This document shows positions 22,863-35,125 of a stretch of DNA of 64,000 bases, piece by piece; positions within the stretch are counted from its first letter, which is position 1, and every line of letters starts with the position of its first letter. This stretch comes from Excoecaria cochinchinensis (taxonomy: Eukaryota; Streptophyta; Magnoliopsida; Malpighiales; Euphorbiaceae). Both the position numbers and the translations under genes were made by a program. Where the stretch lies: the NCBI GenBank assembly GCA_947683425.1, contig CANTUQ010000050.1, positions 10,842,501-10,906,500 of the forward strand, given 5' to 3'. The notes beneath the pieces are model-generated. The model was not told where the DNA came from, did not search any database, and saw nothing but the letters and a program-made list of their open reading frames with translations.

Positions 22863-25800
22863 TTAACGACCGGAAATAGTAGTAGCTGTAACATCATTTA
22901 CAGAACATGATCCTCTTGCAATTGCTTTATTAAAACTTTTACAAGATTTTCGAAAAACGAATGCAGGTTGATTTGGAGAAGGAAGAGTGGTTTCAGTACT
23001 CAACATTAGAACAACTTCAGACATTGTTGGTCTGTCAATTGCCTGTTCCTGCACACATAATAGTCCAATTTGGATGCACCTCCGGATTTGCTGTGCTTCA
23101 GATGACTCCTTCAGCAATGAATCAACGATCTCCAATGCTCTATCTTCTTTCCACAGCTCCATTACCTATGTAATTAACAAGAGTGTATAGATAAAAATTA
23201 ATTTTGCAGAGTTTGGAAGCAGTCAAATGAATTATCTCCATATTAAAATCTGCTGTATCTTACATGTTCTAGCATGCTTACTGAAGAATCTTCAAGACAA
23301 AACCCATTGTTCTTCTTGCCAGTAATTATCTCCAACAATATAACACCATAACCAAAGACATCTGATTTTATTGAAAATTTTCCAAACACCACATATTCTG
23401 GAGCCATGTAGCCACTAAGAAAAGATATTGTGAAATAGTCATAATATGTATTTATATCATTTCTGTTAACAATTCAGATCACGTTAGTATTATACGTATC
23501 ATCCTTTCTTTGGCATGCAAATTTACTTACTATGTGCCTGAAACTCTACTTGTTCTTTCTTGTATTTGACCTCTTTCGGATATTCTAGCAATGCCAAAAT
23601 CTGCAATTTTGGGATTCATATCTCCATCCAGTAGAATGTTGCTAGTTTTCATATCTCTATGGATGATTCTGAATCTTGAGTGTTCATGAAGATACAAAAG
23701 CCCCCGAGCAATCCCAACAATAATATGAAAACGTTTTGTCCAATTTAGGATTGATCTTCTAGTTTCATCTGCAACAAAGTTTTAGATATTTTATATTACT
23801 GTCAAATATGCAGCCATAGCCCTCAGTTTTTGTTAGAAAAATTCATACTTCAATAGGAAAACTATCATAAGAAAGAAAACGAGAGAGAATGTTTAGAGAG
23901 AAGAACATACCAAAAAGCAATGAATCCAAGCTTTTATTTGGCAAGTATTCGTAAATCAACATTGGTTCTTCTCCTTCGACGCAGCATCCTAAAAGTTTGA
24001 CAAGATTGACATGTTGAAGCTTTGCAATTAAAGTAACTTCATTCTTAAATTCTTCTAGTCCTTGCCCTGAATCTTTAGATAGTCTTTTTATTGCGATCTC
24101 CAGTCCATTTGTTAAGCAACCCTGAAACAATATTTATAGGAGTGAATGTACTCTGAATACTTAACTTCAAGCTAGAATTCTCCTGCAAAAGATGAAGACA
24201 GAGAGGGGGAGAGACAGAAGATCTAGCACCAGTATACACACGGGATTGATGTGTTCAGTTAGGTGATATCAGACTGAATTCTACCTTATAAACTGAGCCA
24301 AAACCACCTTGTCCAAGTTTCTTGGATGGAGAAAAATTGTTAGTCGCAGCAATTAAGGTCCTAAGGCTGAAAAATGCTATATCTGGATGACTCCTACCAC
24401 TTCTGATTTCATTTCCCACCAGAGTATCTATTTGGTGGCATGGATCACTTATAGCATCAAGGAATCTTTTGTTCCATCTGTTATTCGCTGTCCTCAAAAA
24501 AATGAGCATGAACTGAGTGAGCTTCCCTATTTTTAAATCATAGTTTTCTTCTTAGCAGCTAAGCTACGAGATAAATAGTCTTGATTCTTGGCTAGACCAG
24601 TAAGGTAAACTTATTATTAGGTGGAAATATTTGCCTCAATCATCACTTTTCCCAATAATAGAAAGCAAACATATAAAATGCAATTAATGGAAATTAAAAG
24701 AATGAAAGTTTGTTTCTTACCACTCTTTCGTTTCTTTTTGTGCCAGACATAAGCAAAAAAGATGACAATAATCCAAGTCGAAACAACAGACAATGCTAAA
24801 ATGGTCTTGTTTACTTCAGTGATACTCTTTGGTTTTGAATCATTGCTAGCTGCATAAGCATGAAAGGATACCAATGAAGAAAAAATGTAGACACTGTCTG
24901 TGCAGTAATGAGAATAAATTAATTACCTAATTCAACAGCATCAACACGAACATAAAGATCATAGCCCTGGTCCGAATGATGTACCGTGTCATTTAGTTCT
25001 CCATACCAAGCTAAACAACCAGTGCCTTCCCCAGGAATATCAATGCTTGAATATGCAGTGCATGAACAATTCCTCTTGCATTCTTTTTCACACTCCATAC
25101 GTTTCATGTTCATGTCCAACCATACCGCTGCTGAAGTATCAGGAAGCTTAACATTTGCCACTTTCACAAATCCCTCTCCACGCCCACATGCTATTAAAGG
25201 ATATGGCTTCTTTCTGACACACCCACCTGATCCATCTCTTAAAATACGCCAGTCTCTTGCTGAATTGGGTTCAAACCCAGGCAAGCAATTGCATTCGAAC
25301 CTAAGATTAATGAGGTCTGGATCACACTTGCTATTCGTGCCACAATGTCCATATGCCTCACACCTATAACTAGGTGGAGTCCAAAATTCCTTCCATTTCC
25401 CATCGCTTTGATGCCATATTAGGTGCTTTCGAGTTCCTGAAAAATCCAACACTATTCTTACGGTAAGAGAAGCTTCAGCAACAAAGTGAACGTATGTCTC
25501 ATCTTGATTGTTGGTAAAATTGAATGTTACTATATCAGCATAACTTCTCAATGGCCAAGGGGAGCTTCGCCAAATATAATTTCTGCCCTTGTAGAGAAAG
25601 ATCTGTGGTGATCCTGTTGGCTTGATTTGAACTGAATATTCTCCAGTTCCTGGATCATCTGCTGATCTCCATGATGTAAGGAACTGGCGAGTACCTGTCT
25701 TCCTATTGAAGCCAAATTTCATTCCTTGAAGCAGAGTATCTGTAGGATAATCAAAACTTTGCCACATAATTCTCTTACTTGCATTTCCAACCAAAACCAA

Positions 25801-26199
25801 GTTGCCAGTATCCAGGAGCTGACCTTCACAAGCCTCAGTCGCTTCCACAGAGGAATTTGTAGACCATACTACAGCTTTCTGGCTTGGGTCACTATAGAGA
25901 ATGAGATTTCCATATTTACTGATCGATAAAACAGTTGAGGAGCCGTTGATAGGACTATTCCTATTTGCTACCCAGACCACTGTCGGCTCTGGAACTTTAT
26001 AATACCAAATTCCAAGATATCTAAACCTGGAATTGCCAGGGCTGAAAAATCCTAAAGCAAATTTACCTCCTTTGGAGATTAAAAGGTCACCATCTTGAAA
26101 GGTTTGATCTTGGTTTATAGTTATGGTGTCCTTGCAAGAACAAATTTGGAAATGGAGAATTAGAAGAAAAGAACCCACAAACAATTTCTGGGAGTCCAT
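22863..26199 (-). CDS. G-type lectin S-receptor-like serine/threonine kinase, intact
   Basis: Seven exons join as 24927-26199, 24721-24849, 24285-24487, 23911-24121, 23531-23768, 23264-23414 and 22863-23165. They total 2508 bp, or 835 residues, the usual family length. All introns are GT/AG and the phases agree. Exon 1 encodes a signal peptide (MDSQKLFVGSFLLILHFQ), bulb-type lectin, S-locus glycoprotein, EGF-like and PAN regions. Exon 2 has the membrane span (ILALSVVSTWIIVIFFAYVW). The kinase has the Gly loop GQGGFGSVYK, catalytic Lys in IAIKRLSK, HRDMKTSN, DFG and APE. It is an RD kinase and should be active. These plasma-membrane receptors act in recognition and defence. The ligand is unknown. 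A degraded tandem copy lies at the left edge. Confidence 0.93.
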
Positions 26200-26390
26200 A
26201 CCCCTTGTGATACAGTTTTCATGAAACTAAAATTCATGAGGGTTTCTGCCATTTTGGTGGGCTAAAAGAAAAGTTGACCTTGGTTTGGCTGACAGTCAAA
26301 GTCCTTGAACCAAAATCCTTCCACCACAGAATTGTTGTCGGTTTGATAAGCAACCATGCATTGAAAATTAATGGTGAAATGATGAGAAAC

Positions 26391-27153
26391 TAATGTTTTT
26401 AAAATCCGACTGCACGTTAAACCTAGCCTGCCAATTGAATCAATAACTAACTAATTGGATCGGGTTGATTCGATTTTTTTTTAAAATATAATTATTAATA
26501 AAAAATTAAAAATATAATATATAAAAAATATATTTAAATAACCTATTAATTATTAAATATTAATATATTAATTTTTTATTTATTTATTTTACTACTTTTT
26601 TTAGTTATAATAGTAAAAAATTAAACACTATAATTGGATTTTTTTAGTTAAATATTTAAATTTATAAGAAAAATGTAATTTTGATTTTATAAATTTTTTA
26701 TTTTTAATTTTAATTGTAAAATTTATTTTTATGATATTAAATATTTTTATGGTTATCATGTTTATATTCATTTCTTTCTTAATATTCCATTAAATTTAAA
26801 TTATTTAGTTATTAAATATCTAAAAAAATATAAAATAAAAATGTAGTGAAAACAATTTCACAAAATTTTCAATTTTATCAAGTTTAATATTAATATAAAT
26901 TAATTTTATGATCAAATAAAAATTTTTAATCTAATAATATTCAACAATTATTAATCCGGATTATAAAAATATAATTTAGAATATATTTGATTTTTCCCAG
27001 TCCAACCAAAATTTTTTGATTCAGCTCGGTTTTTTCACTGTACAATCCGATTTTGTATCTGTTCCGATTTTATATTAAATCGAACCAATTTTCTATCCGG
27101 TTTGTGGTTGAACCGGTTAAACTAGCAAATCTGGTCTGGTTTTCAAAACAATG
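26391..27153. mobile_element. Non-autonomous hAT-like element, copy C
   Basis: It has the same ends as copies A and B. A perfect 8-bp target duplication, tgagaaac, flanks it (26383-26390 and 27154-27161). It has no coding capacity. It is the counterpart of copy A in the duplicated block. Confidence 0.82.
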
Positions 27154-27296
27154 TGAGAAACTATTTCCTTTGACCTTAAAGAGCAACCAAGTAAAACTTC
27201 CCATCCTAAAATTATAACTGTCCTCTCAAAATTCTCCGTTGGGAAAAAAGAAATATACCAAAGCCGAATTCAAAACCGTGACCTTAATTCCAAATA

Positions 27297-27764
27297 GGCT
27301 AAAGGTACATTTTTTCCCCTATTGTTTGTCAAAATAGGTATATTTACTACCAACGTTTATTTTATGGCAAATTTGCCCCTAACGTTTGTAAAATTGGAGA
27401 TTTTTACCCCTGCCGTTAATGGTCAACTAACGTATTAACAGTCAAAGTTATCGTTAATTGACGGTAAGGGCAAAAATCTCCTATTTTATAAACGTTAGGG
27501 GTAAATTTGTATGTTTGAAAAACCGTTAGGAGCAAAAATACACATTTGGCACCCAAACGTTTGATTCACGTGTCAAATGGATGTATGACACGTGTCCTAC
27601 TAGCAGTCAACTAACGTATTAACGGTAAAAGTTAGCGGCAATTGACGGTAGGGGCAAAAATATCTCATTTTATAAACGTTAAGGGCAAATTTGCTCCAAA
27701 ATAAACGTTAGGCGCGAATTTGCATATTTTGGTAAACGATAGGGGCAAAAATATACCTTTAACC
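27297..27764. mobile_element. Mutator-type miniature element (468 bp)
   Basis: The ends GGCTAAAGGTACATTTTTTC and, inverted, GGTTAAAGGTATATTTTTGC are terminal inverted repeats. A 9-bp target duplication, ttccaaata, flanks it at 27288-27296 and 27765-27773. The left copy of the duplicated block has a single ttccaaata at 2997-3005, which is the empty site. Nine-bp duplications are typical of Mutator-like elements. It has no open frame of note. Internally it repeats taacgttaggggcaaa-like segments in both orientations. Confidence 0.9.
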
Positions 27765-27887
27765 TTCCAAATATTTGACAAGTCAAAGAAGAATTAAGGA
27801 TTACACTACATGATTAATACACTATGAATTTATTGCTATTTTTTTTTTCATTTTTACAAGTAAATTTTTGATGTTTGTATTATATTA

Positions 27888-28330
27888 CACTTAAAAAAAT
27901 AAAAATTAGTGACTAAAATTAGCGACGGATTAGTAACCGTTTTAAGAATTGGTCGTGAAAATTTATTTTTCATTTTTTACGAATAATTTAGCGACGAAAA
28001 AAAAAACAGTCGTTCAATTTTGGCGGCAATTTATGGTGCATTTTTTACGAATAATTTAGCGATTAAAAAATTCGTCGCTAATTTTCGCGACTAATTTAGC
28101 GACTAAAAATATGTCGCTAAAATAACGACGACAATATCAGTCGTTAAATTTGGAGGCAATTTTAGCAACTTTATTTGCGATGGATTTAGCGACTAAACTT
28201 GTTGTCGCTAAACAAACTTGAATTAGCGACTGATATTTCCGTCGCTAAAAAATTTTCAAATTTTTTATAATTCTCGGAAAGTAAAGTGACACTTTAGCGA
28301 CGGAATAATCCGTCGCTATTTCGTTGGTAA
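27888..28330. repeat. Fragment rich in TTTAGCGACGG / CCGTCGCTAAA motifs (CACTA-like?)
   Basis: About ten copies of an AGCGAC-type motif occur in both orientations, and the stretch starts with CACTTAAAAA. Such subterminal motif clusters are typical of CACTA transposons. The matching opposite end was not found, so the class is a guess. It begins exactly where similarity to the left duplicate ends. Confidence 0.45.
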
Positions 28331-28828
28331 AATTGATTATAATATTAATAAAAGTATGCATACATACTTATAGTTAATAATTATTTTTAATATTTTTGCC
28401 TTACACATGAATTTTAATTTGTCTAAAATAAATTTTTTATTATTCAATTATTTAAAAATTTAATGAAAATATTATATGGGTAAACTTAAATTAATATTAA
28501 TAAAGAAATTTATTAAAAAATATGTGTTGATACTATTTTTGGGTTTTGAATTAATAACTTTGACTAAATGATTAAATTAAAATACATAAATTAATATATG
28601 TGTAGACACCGGGTCCCGAGTAGTCTTGATCAGGATTACCAATGATGAAATTAAGTGTGCCGATTTATAAGAAAAAAAAATGAAAGTTGGAAGTAGCGAT
28701 TTGCTTGTCGTTTTGATTTATTAGCAATAAATAAAAAATGTATTTTAAAAATATTTTAAAAATTATTTTGAGATAAAAGGGTATGTTTTGAAATTATAGC
28801 TTTTTTAGAAAAATTAAAAAAAAAATCG

Positions 28829-29000
28829 GCGAATGTCAGGTGCGGCAGCGCGCAGGGCGATGCGTAGCGTCCAGCGCGCGCTGCTCCGCAAGCGACGCCC
28901 AGGGCGCCTCGCACGCTGCTCCGCAAGCGACGCCCAGGGCGCCTCGCACGCTGCTCCGAGCGGGAGACGCCCGTCGGGCGTCGCTCGCCCTCTCTTCGCC
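28829..29000 (+). repeat. GC-rich palindromic island in T1 5' LTR
   Basis: This GC island lies in an otherwise AT-rich LTR. It holds two complete 35-bp units starting GCTGCTCCGCAAGCGACGCC and the 17-bp palindrome near 28970. It differs strongly from the same place in the 3' LTR (40158-40322). Confidence 0.8.
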
Positions 29001-29740
29001 CGTTTTTTATTTTTTTTTTCAGTTTTTGGCCTTTTTTCTTCACTTTTAATGCTTTTTTCTTCATTTTTTTTATAGAATTCAATGCTAAAACTTTTTATTT
29101 TCCAAACCCTTCAAATTCATGAGTTTTTTGTGATTATTGAAATTAAATTGATTTAATTCAATTTAATAAAAATCTGATTTTCTTTAGGTTTCTTTTTAAT
29201 GTATAATAAGGATTATTTAGTAAGAATTTGGGGGGGATTTTCTTTAGAAAATATTTTCTTCTTCTTTCTTCTCTCAAAAACAAAATTTCTCAAGTTTCTA
29301 AAGGATCTCTCCAAGTTAATTCTTAAGGCAAAAAGAATAATTTTTGTTTTTGGGAATTTTCTTCTTTTCATTTAACAATTTTTTTACTTTGAGACAAATA
29401 AATCAATTATTTGTTCTTGACTAAAAATTCATTTTCAATATTTTATTTTTCTAATATATTCTTACAATCAAGACAAGGAATTGGATCATCTACCTTCATT
29501 TCTTCAATATAAATTTTGAGGGTAAACATTTTTGGCTCAATTTCTTAATTTAATTTTTAATTTCATTTTTTTGTTTCCAATTAATTAGTTAACATGTAAA
29601 TTCTTTTGGTTCTATTATTTTCTTCTTATTTCTTATTTTTGTTTTTATTTAATTAGTTAACATAAATTCTCTTAGATCTATTTTTTTTACTTCTTATTTC
29701 TTATTTAATTGTTCATATTGTTCATATTGAATTGTTCATA

Positions 29741-29794
<54 letters not shown>

Positions 29795-30899
29795 GTGTTC
29801 ATGTGATTGTCTATATTATTATTGGTATTATTATTATCATGCCTTAAACATTTCATGTTAATTTTATTTCCTATTGTTCTTGCATGTTTATATGATTATT
29901 CATATCCTTGGTTGTTATTGTGCTTTGTTGTTATTATTATCACCATTGTTATTTTTATTACTTTTGCCATAATTTGTTACTAGTATCATTATTGTTAGCA
30001 TTATTATTTATATTTTATGCATGCTGAATTTTATGTATATTATACTTTTTATGCATGATTGGATGTTATTGTTGTTATTTTATGTTTTTATGCATGTTAA
30101 ATTCTATCATCATTATTTTATGCTTGTTTATGCATGTTGAATTTTATTATTATTATGTTATTTTTTATGCATACTAAATTGTTAATTAATTAAATTGCAT
30201 ATTTTTATTATGTCATTTTAATTGGCTTGTCATACATGATGTAATTTTGTTTGCCTTAATTTAATTGTTTTCATGTTATATGTTTAATTCATTTTTTATT
30301 ACTAACTTCATTTTCATTTGTTTTTATTTTCAATACTCATTTTTATGTGTGAGTTTTTGCCAAGTGGGAGCCCATGGAGACTTGAAAATACCATTTGGAT
30401 GTTGTTCATTTTTTTATTGTTTTTCATTATTTTTGTTTCGTTTGTTTTATCATGTAATTTGTAATAAGTTTATTTAATTTTATTTTTATGCACGTTAATT
30501 AAAAAAATCACAAAAATATTTATATTAATTAATTTAATTTTTTTCTAATAAAAATGGGACCAATGTCCTAGCTTTTTTCATCCAAAATAAATTGTCACTT
30601 TTAGAATTATTTTCTTTAATTATGCATGAGAGGACCAATGTCCTCATCTTTAATAAATAGCCCGATTTATGTATGAATTGTATTTTATTTACTAATGGGG
30701 GTTGCATTCCACCCCTAATTTTGTTGTAATTTATTTTCATGCGCTTTTATTTGCTTTATCTATCGCTTTTTTTATGTGATTGACATGCGCTTTAATTAAA
30801 TTGCATTAAAATTGAATGAGAAATGGGATGAAACGCTAAATTCAAAACTCAGTTATAAACTTAATCAAGGTATGAATAAATGGGAAGTCCCGAACCATC

Positions 30900-31200
30900 T
30901 CTGGTCTTTGGGCTCAACGAGCCGAGAGGACCATTTCAATGTTCCATTGGAATGGGACTTCCAAGACACCCCTTGTGTCTCGTAAAAAGGTTTTAACTTG
31001 CATAGTCCTAGGCTCCACGAGGCGAGAGGGTCATCCTAATGTTCTATTAGGATGGGGCCTCTAAGACCCCTCTAGCTTGCCCAAAATGGACATAGCAGCG
31101 CTGTCTTAGGCTCACTGAGGCTAGACGAACTTTTTCAATATTCTATTGGGTGGCGACTCCATGAAACCTCCTTGTTACCCAAAATAGACGCCCTTGTAAT
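30900..31200 (+). repeat. Three tandem hairpin units in T1 LTR
   Basis: Units of about 105 bp each contain GGCTC-type stems and a 9-bp stem. Examples are CATTTCAAT / ATTGGAATG (30932-30954) and CATCCTAAT / ATTAGGATG (31032-31054). T2 has the equivalent at 48160-48420. Confidence 0.75.
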
Positions 31201-31281
31201 TTCTTACAAGTTTTATGAACCTCTCTTGATTACCCTAAAGGCGGGCGTTCGAGGCGATCCGGGGTTCGGCGCGCGTCACAG

Positions 31282-31297
31282 TGGCAACTCCACTGGG
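31282..31297 (+). promoter_or_regulatory. T1 primer-binding site
   Basis: TGGCAACTCCACTGGG follows the 5' LTR by a few bases. It resembles the site beginning TGGCGACTCCACTGGGGA used by Ogre/Tat-type elements. The T2 equivalent is at 48532. Confidence 0.75.
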
Positions 31298-32313
31298 AAT
31301 CTAAGAGACTTCCCTTCGAAATTACCTTAGCTAAAATTTATAATTGAGTTTTAATTTAAAAATTTTATCCCTTTTCGAAATTGCATTGCAAATCATTAGA
31401 GCCTTAGATCTATGCTAGTTTGGTCCCTTTCTTAAACCTGGTGCGTTCCCGAAGCACGACCCTACGTTCACTCAATGTGGGGAAGTGTTAAGGATAATCA
31501 CCAGCCCAAACCTCGTACCTTATGGTATATCAAATGGCGACCCAATCGGTCGTTATGCTCGTGATGAGCTAGACCCGTTGGCAGGAACCATGTTTGGGTA
31601 GCCACAAAGTATCATCACCTTTAACCAAAGCTCATGTAATGAAAGTAGACACTTCCCCTAGGTGGTATGAACCTTAATACTATGCTTGCTGTATGGATTG
31701 TTATGTATTGGGTGGACCCATATATTTTGATTGATCACCTAATCAAAGGCTTTCATGCCCGATAGGCCCATGTCAATTTATTCGGACTGCTTAAATACGT
31801 AATGATCATAACCCATGAGCCTGTGCATTAGTTATGAGAGGTTATGCTGCCGGTTTCCCACCGTGCACCATACGCGCCCATTGGGTCCCCTGTTGACCCA
31901 TGGACCAATCCCACCTAGGAAAGAGACTATGACCTCGTGTGTGGGAGTGATAAGGTTGTAGAGATCTATCTGCTTGCATGTGGTTGTGGATGCCGCCCAG
32001 CATGCTCATGTTCGTGTGTCATTCATGCGTGTTAATAAAAAATAAAAAATATATGCATTTCATTTTTGTGTGTGTATATCCTTTTGACTGTATATTATCT
32101 TTCACATGTACATATCATCCTACATACAATTTTTTCCATGCATCACATCGTATTATTGTAAACTATTAATCTTTCACTCATCGAGGACCATCTGCATAGC
32201 ACGATCATATATTACATGCCATTCATGCATCATTCTAACCCCTTGGTTTTTTCAGCCACTATAGACCATTTACCTGGGAGGTTTTGGGGTCCCCGTAGTG
32301 GCTCGAGGAGCAA
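31298..32313 (+). other. T1 leader, non-coding
   Basis: Non-coding leader between the primer-binding site and gag. T2 has a recognisable homologue at 48551-49320. No long frame is present. Confidence 0.55.
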
Positions 32314-33529
32314 ATGGAGTTCAAATTGGTTGGCAGAGATCTAGTGTCTTTATCAGAATATCCACAGGCATTAGAAATGGCTGATCCTTCACAACAAACT
32401 GAAGAGGTTCGTGCCCTAATTGCCCAAGAGATAGATGAGAGATTTGAAGAGCTAGAAAAGAAGTTATTGGCCGTGATTAAGGAGAGGATGGATGCCATGG
32501 CACTTATTCTTCAAGCCCAATTCATGACGACTGCTATTAGCCAAGTTAACTCGACCCCGACTCAGAAGGCTCGTGCAACGACGGCTGTAATATTCTCGTC
32601 CACTCCCGAGCCTAGGTGCAAGGCACCACTCGACTCACCAATCAAGCTACTGGGAAGAGCAAAGGGACTAGAGCCTTTACAGTCAATGGGCCTCCTCAGT
32701 CCCTCAAACACCGAAAGGAAGCTAACTAATCTTGAAGAAGAGATTGTGAAGTCCACGCTTGCAACTACCCGGGCACCTCTCAATAAGACTATTGCTGGCC
32801 CCACAAGTCCAGGAGTTGGTTACTATGATAATAGCCCGAAGGGCAAGGAAAGTGTCAGCAATTAAAGCGGATCAGAGGCACTACTCTAATTTGGGCAGAT
32901 CCTTATCTTGGGTACTCAACAGATTGATGAAGGAAGGTAAGCTACAACCACTACCTGCTAAGCCCGCCAGAAATCAGGGACAACCCAATCACAAGGCCGA
33001 TCAGTATTGTGCCTTCCACCAGCACACTGGGCATGTGACGGACAATTGTGCGAGGCTAAGGCATGAGATTCAAGATCTGATCGATAATAAGCAGATCACG
33101 GATCCAGAACGCCGAAAGGGTAAACATGGGAGCTCAAGTCTCATGGGTAGCAACGAGAAAGATTTCGGGGCCATAAGGGCTTCAACCTTCGGAATGGCTC
33201 AAAGCTGCTATGCCGTACTGGAAAAGCCTTTGTCTAAGCACCTTATTCATTTTGTTAACAAGGGGAAAATACAGCCAATGCCGGCCAAACCTGCCAAAAG
33301 CCAAGGATGACCCGATCATCGAGCGGATCAATATTGTGCCTACCATTAGCATACTGGGCATGAGACTAATGGGTGCCGAACTCTGAGAAGACAAGTTCTA
33401 TACTTAATTGATGAGGAGATGAGAGGTGAGGAAGATGGTTCCTGGGATGACAATAGACCGTTGATTACAGCATCCATGTTGGCAAGAAAGGAAGAAGATA
33501 GCTATTTGGATGCTCCTTTATATTTTTGA
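32314..33529 (+). pseudogene. T1 gag remnant with duplicated zinc-knuckle module
   Basis: The first frame (MEFKLVGRDLVSLSEYPQAL...) includes an acidic/basic coiled-coil-like stretch (EEVRALIAQEIDERFEELEK). After a frame change it reads the Tat-type gag end HYSNLGRSLSWVLNRLMKEG and a knuckle-like CAFHQHTGHVTDNC. A second diverged copy of the same module follows about 110 codons later (CAYH-stop-HTGHETNGC). TGA 33308-33310 and TAG 33347-33349 lie where the first copy has other residues. TAG sits exactly where Gln (CAG) is in the first copy. The frame ends at 33529. Confidence 0.82.
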
Positions 33530-33765
33530 ACTATTTGATAATGACATTGCTAATCTAGTTATTTTTAAATGAAATGAACGGTTTCACTTATCTGTGTGAT
33601 ATTTTCTTGTAATTTCACCATGCATGATCATTACTTATTCATATTTAATAATGATTCAAATGATACCATTCCATTTAATCTCGAAACTTTGGAAACCCAA
33701 AAATCTTGATAGCATATGATGTGACTCTTGAAGAGAGATTAAAAGAGAGAAAATAGAAAAAATAT

Positions 33766-34030
33766 ATGAAAAAAGTCTTTACCTGGACCTATGAAGACAG
33801 GACGGGAGATGATCATGAAGTCGCCAAACACACAATGCCAATATATTCCAATCATAGATCAGTCAAACAGAAGCTCAGAAGACTCAAGCTAGAATGGTTA
33901 GAAAAGGTTAAAAGAATAAATCCACAAGCAGAAGCGAGGTTAAATTTTTATCGGAGACACCCGACTTGGTTGGTTAACGTTTTCCCAATAATTAAGAAAG
34001 AAGGTGCGTGCATGTGTGAACTATCAGGAT
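33766..34030 (+). pseudogene. T1 reverse transcriptase start, truncated
   Basis: The frame reads FTWTYEDRTGDDHEVAKHTM, KQKLRRLKLEWLEKVKR and YRRHPTWLVNVFPIIKKEG. These match the start of Tat-type gypsy reverse transcriptases. The catalytic Y-x-D-D region and RNase H are missing. An A-rich tract follows. Confidence 0.8.
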
Positions 34031-34319
34031 TTGAACCAGGCTTGTCTAAAAAAAATGAAAAAAAAAAGAGCAAAAAAAAAACAAAAAAAAAAGAGCGAAA
34101 AAGAAACAAAAAAACAAAAAAAAATGAAGAAAAAATAATGCAAAAAAAAAAGAAGGAAAAGAATCAATATGTAGATCCGACCGAAAACTGTTGATAGGAG
34201 GGCAAAAGAAAGTAATCCTAGGGGCAAATTTTGTTCAAATCCCGTTGATATACACATACCCGTACTTTGCCATTCTTCTTGACTTTCGAAAAGGACCAAA
34301 AGGGTTTTATTGACTTATA

Positions 34320-34852
34320 ATGGATATGGATTGCTCGAGCTTGGGAATAGACATCATAGGGGAGGTGCACCCTTTGGCTTCCAGTAGACAAGTTCATCGA
34401 AAGGAATCCGAATTGTCGATATGGTCTCCCTCACCACGTTATGTCCAAGGATGGAAGGGTAGTTTATGGCTAAGGCTAGGGAGTTGCTCCAGAGGTTTGG
34501 CATTAAAGACCACAAGTCCTCTCTGTATTCCCCTCAAACTAATGGGGAATGAGAGGCTGCTAATAAGAATATCTTGGTCAAGATGGTTCGAAATTATAAG
34601 GATTGGGCAGAGAAATGGCTTTTTGCACTTCAGGGCTGGAGAACCACCGACGAGACCTCTACAGGGGTCACCTTTTATTCCTCAATATATGGGCCGAAAA
34701 TAGTACGACCGATCGAAGTAGAGCTCAAATCTTTAAGGACAGTCGTGAAAGCCCAAATTTTGGAAGCTGACTGGGCACGACAATGGTTGCAGCAGTTAAA
34801 CACATCAGACAAGGACAGATCGTGGGATAACTATCACAATCAGATCTATTAG
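34320..34852 (+). pseudogene. T1 integrase C-terminal remnant
   Basis: The first part has a trace of the DDE core (SLGIDIIGEV). In another frame the sequence reads MVKMVRNYKDWAEKWLFALQ, GWRTTDETSTGVTFYSSIYG and VRPIEVELKSLRTVVKAQIL, the conserved C-terminal part of Tat integrases. A frameshift separates the two. It ends at about 34852. Confidence 0.82.
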
Positions 34853-35125
34853 AAAACACTCTGTTTGATCATTCGAGAAGGAAATCAGAAAGCACCTATT
34901 AAAAGAGGAAGATTTAATCTTTAAGCAAATGAGTCCAAATGTTTCAGACGGATGAGGCAAATTCAGACCAATGTAGTAAGGCCCATTTGTTCTTGAGAAA
35001 GTTATTGTCCAAGGGAGCATCATTTACAACAGACAGTGATGGAAGCAAATATAAAAAAACCAGTCAGCATCGAAAGATAAAAAAGGTTCTATAGCAAAAG
35101 ACTAAAAATCAAAAGAAGAGAATAA
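34853..35125 (+). other. T1 post-integrase sequence
   Basis: No conserved coding signal is visible. It lies between the integrase remnant and the stem-loop series. Confidence 0.4.

Larger units (their letters stand above)
24368..27887. repeat. Right copy of tandem segmental duplication
   Basis: It aligns with 1-3118 in the same orientation. It differs by an intronic segment at about 24620-24705 that the left copy lacks and by the Mutator-type insertion at 27297-27764. Matching stops near 27887. Confidence 0.85.
28601..31278 (+). repeat. T1 5' LTR
   Basis: This LTR of about 2.68 kb ends ...GGCGCGCGTCA. Distinct parts are a GC-rich island at 28829-29000 with a 35-bp tandem repeat and the palindrome GACGCCCGTCGGGCGTC, a G7 run (29230-29236), a (TTA)n microsatellite (29741-29790), and three tandem hairpin units at about 30900-31200. 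Confidence 0.88.

Noticed and set aside
28833..29082. Arg- and Ala-rich frames in the GC island (also 40112-40389 and 46171-46450)
   Set aside because: They come from GC-rich palindromic LTR sequence and are not conserved between LTR copies.
34024..34299. Open frames over the A-rich tract of T1
   Set aside because: Low-complexity Lys- or Phe-rich translation with no domain, lying where the polymerase core was lost.
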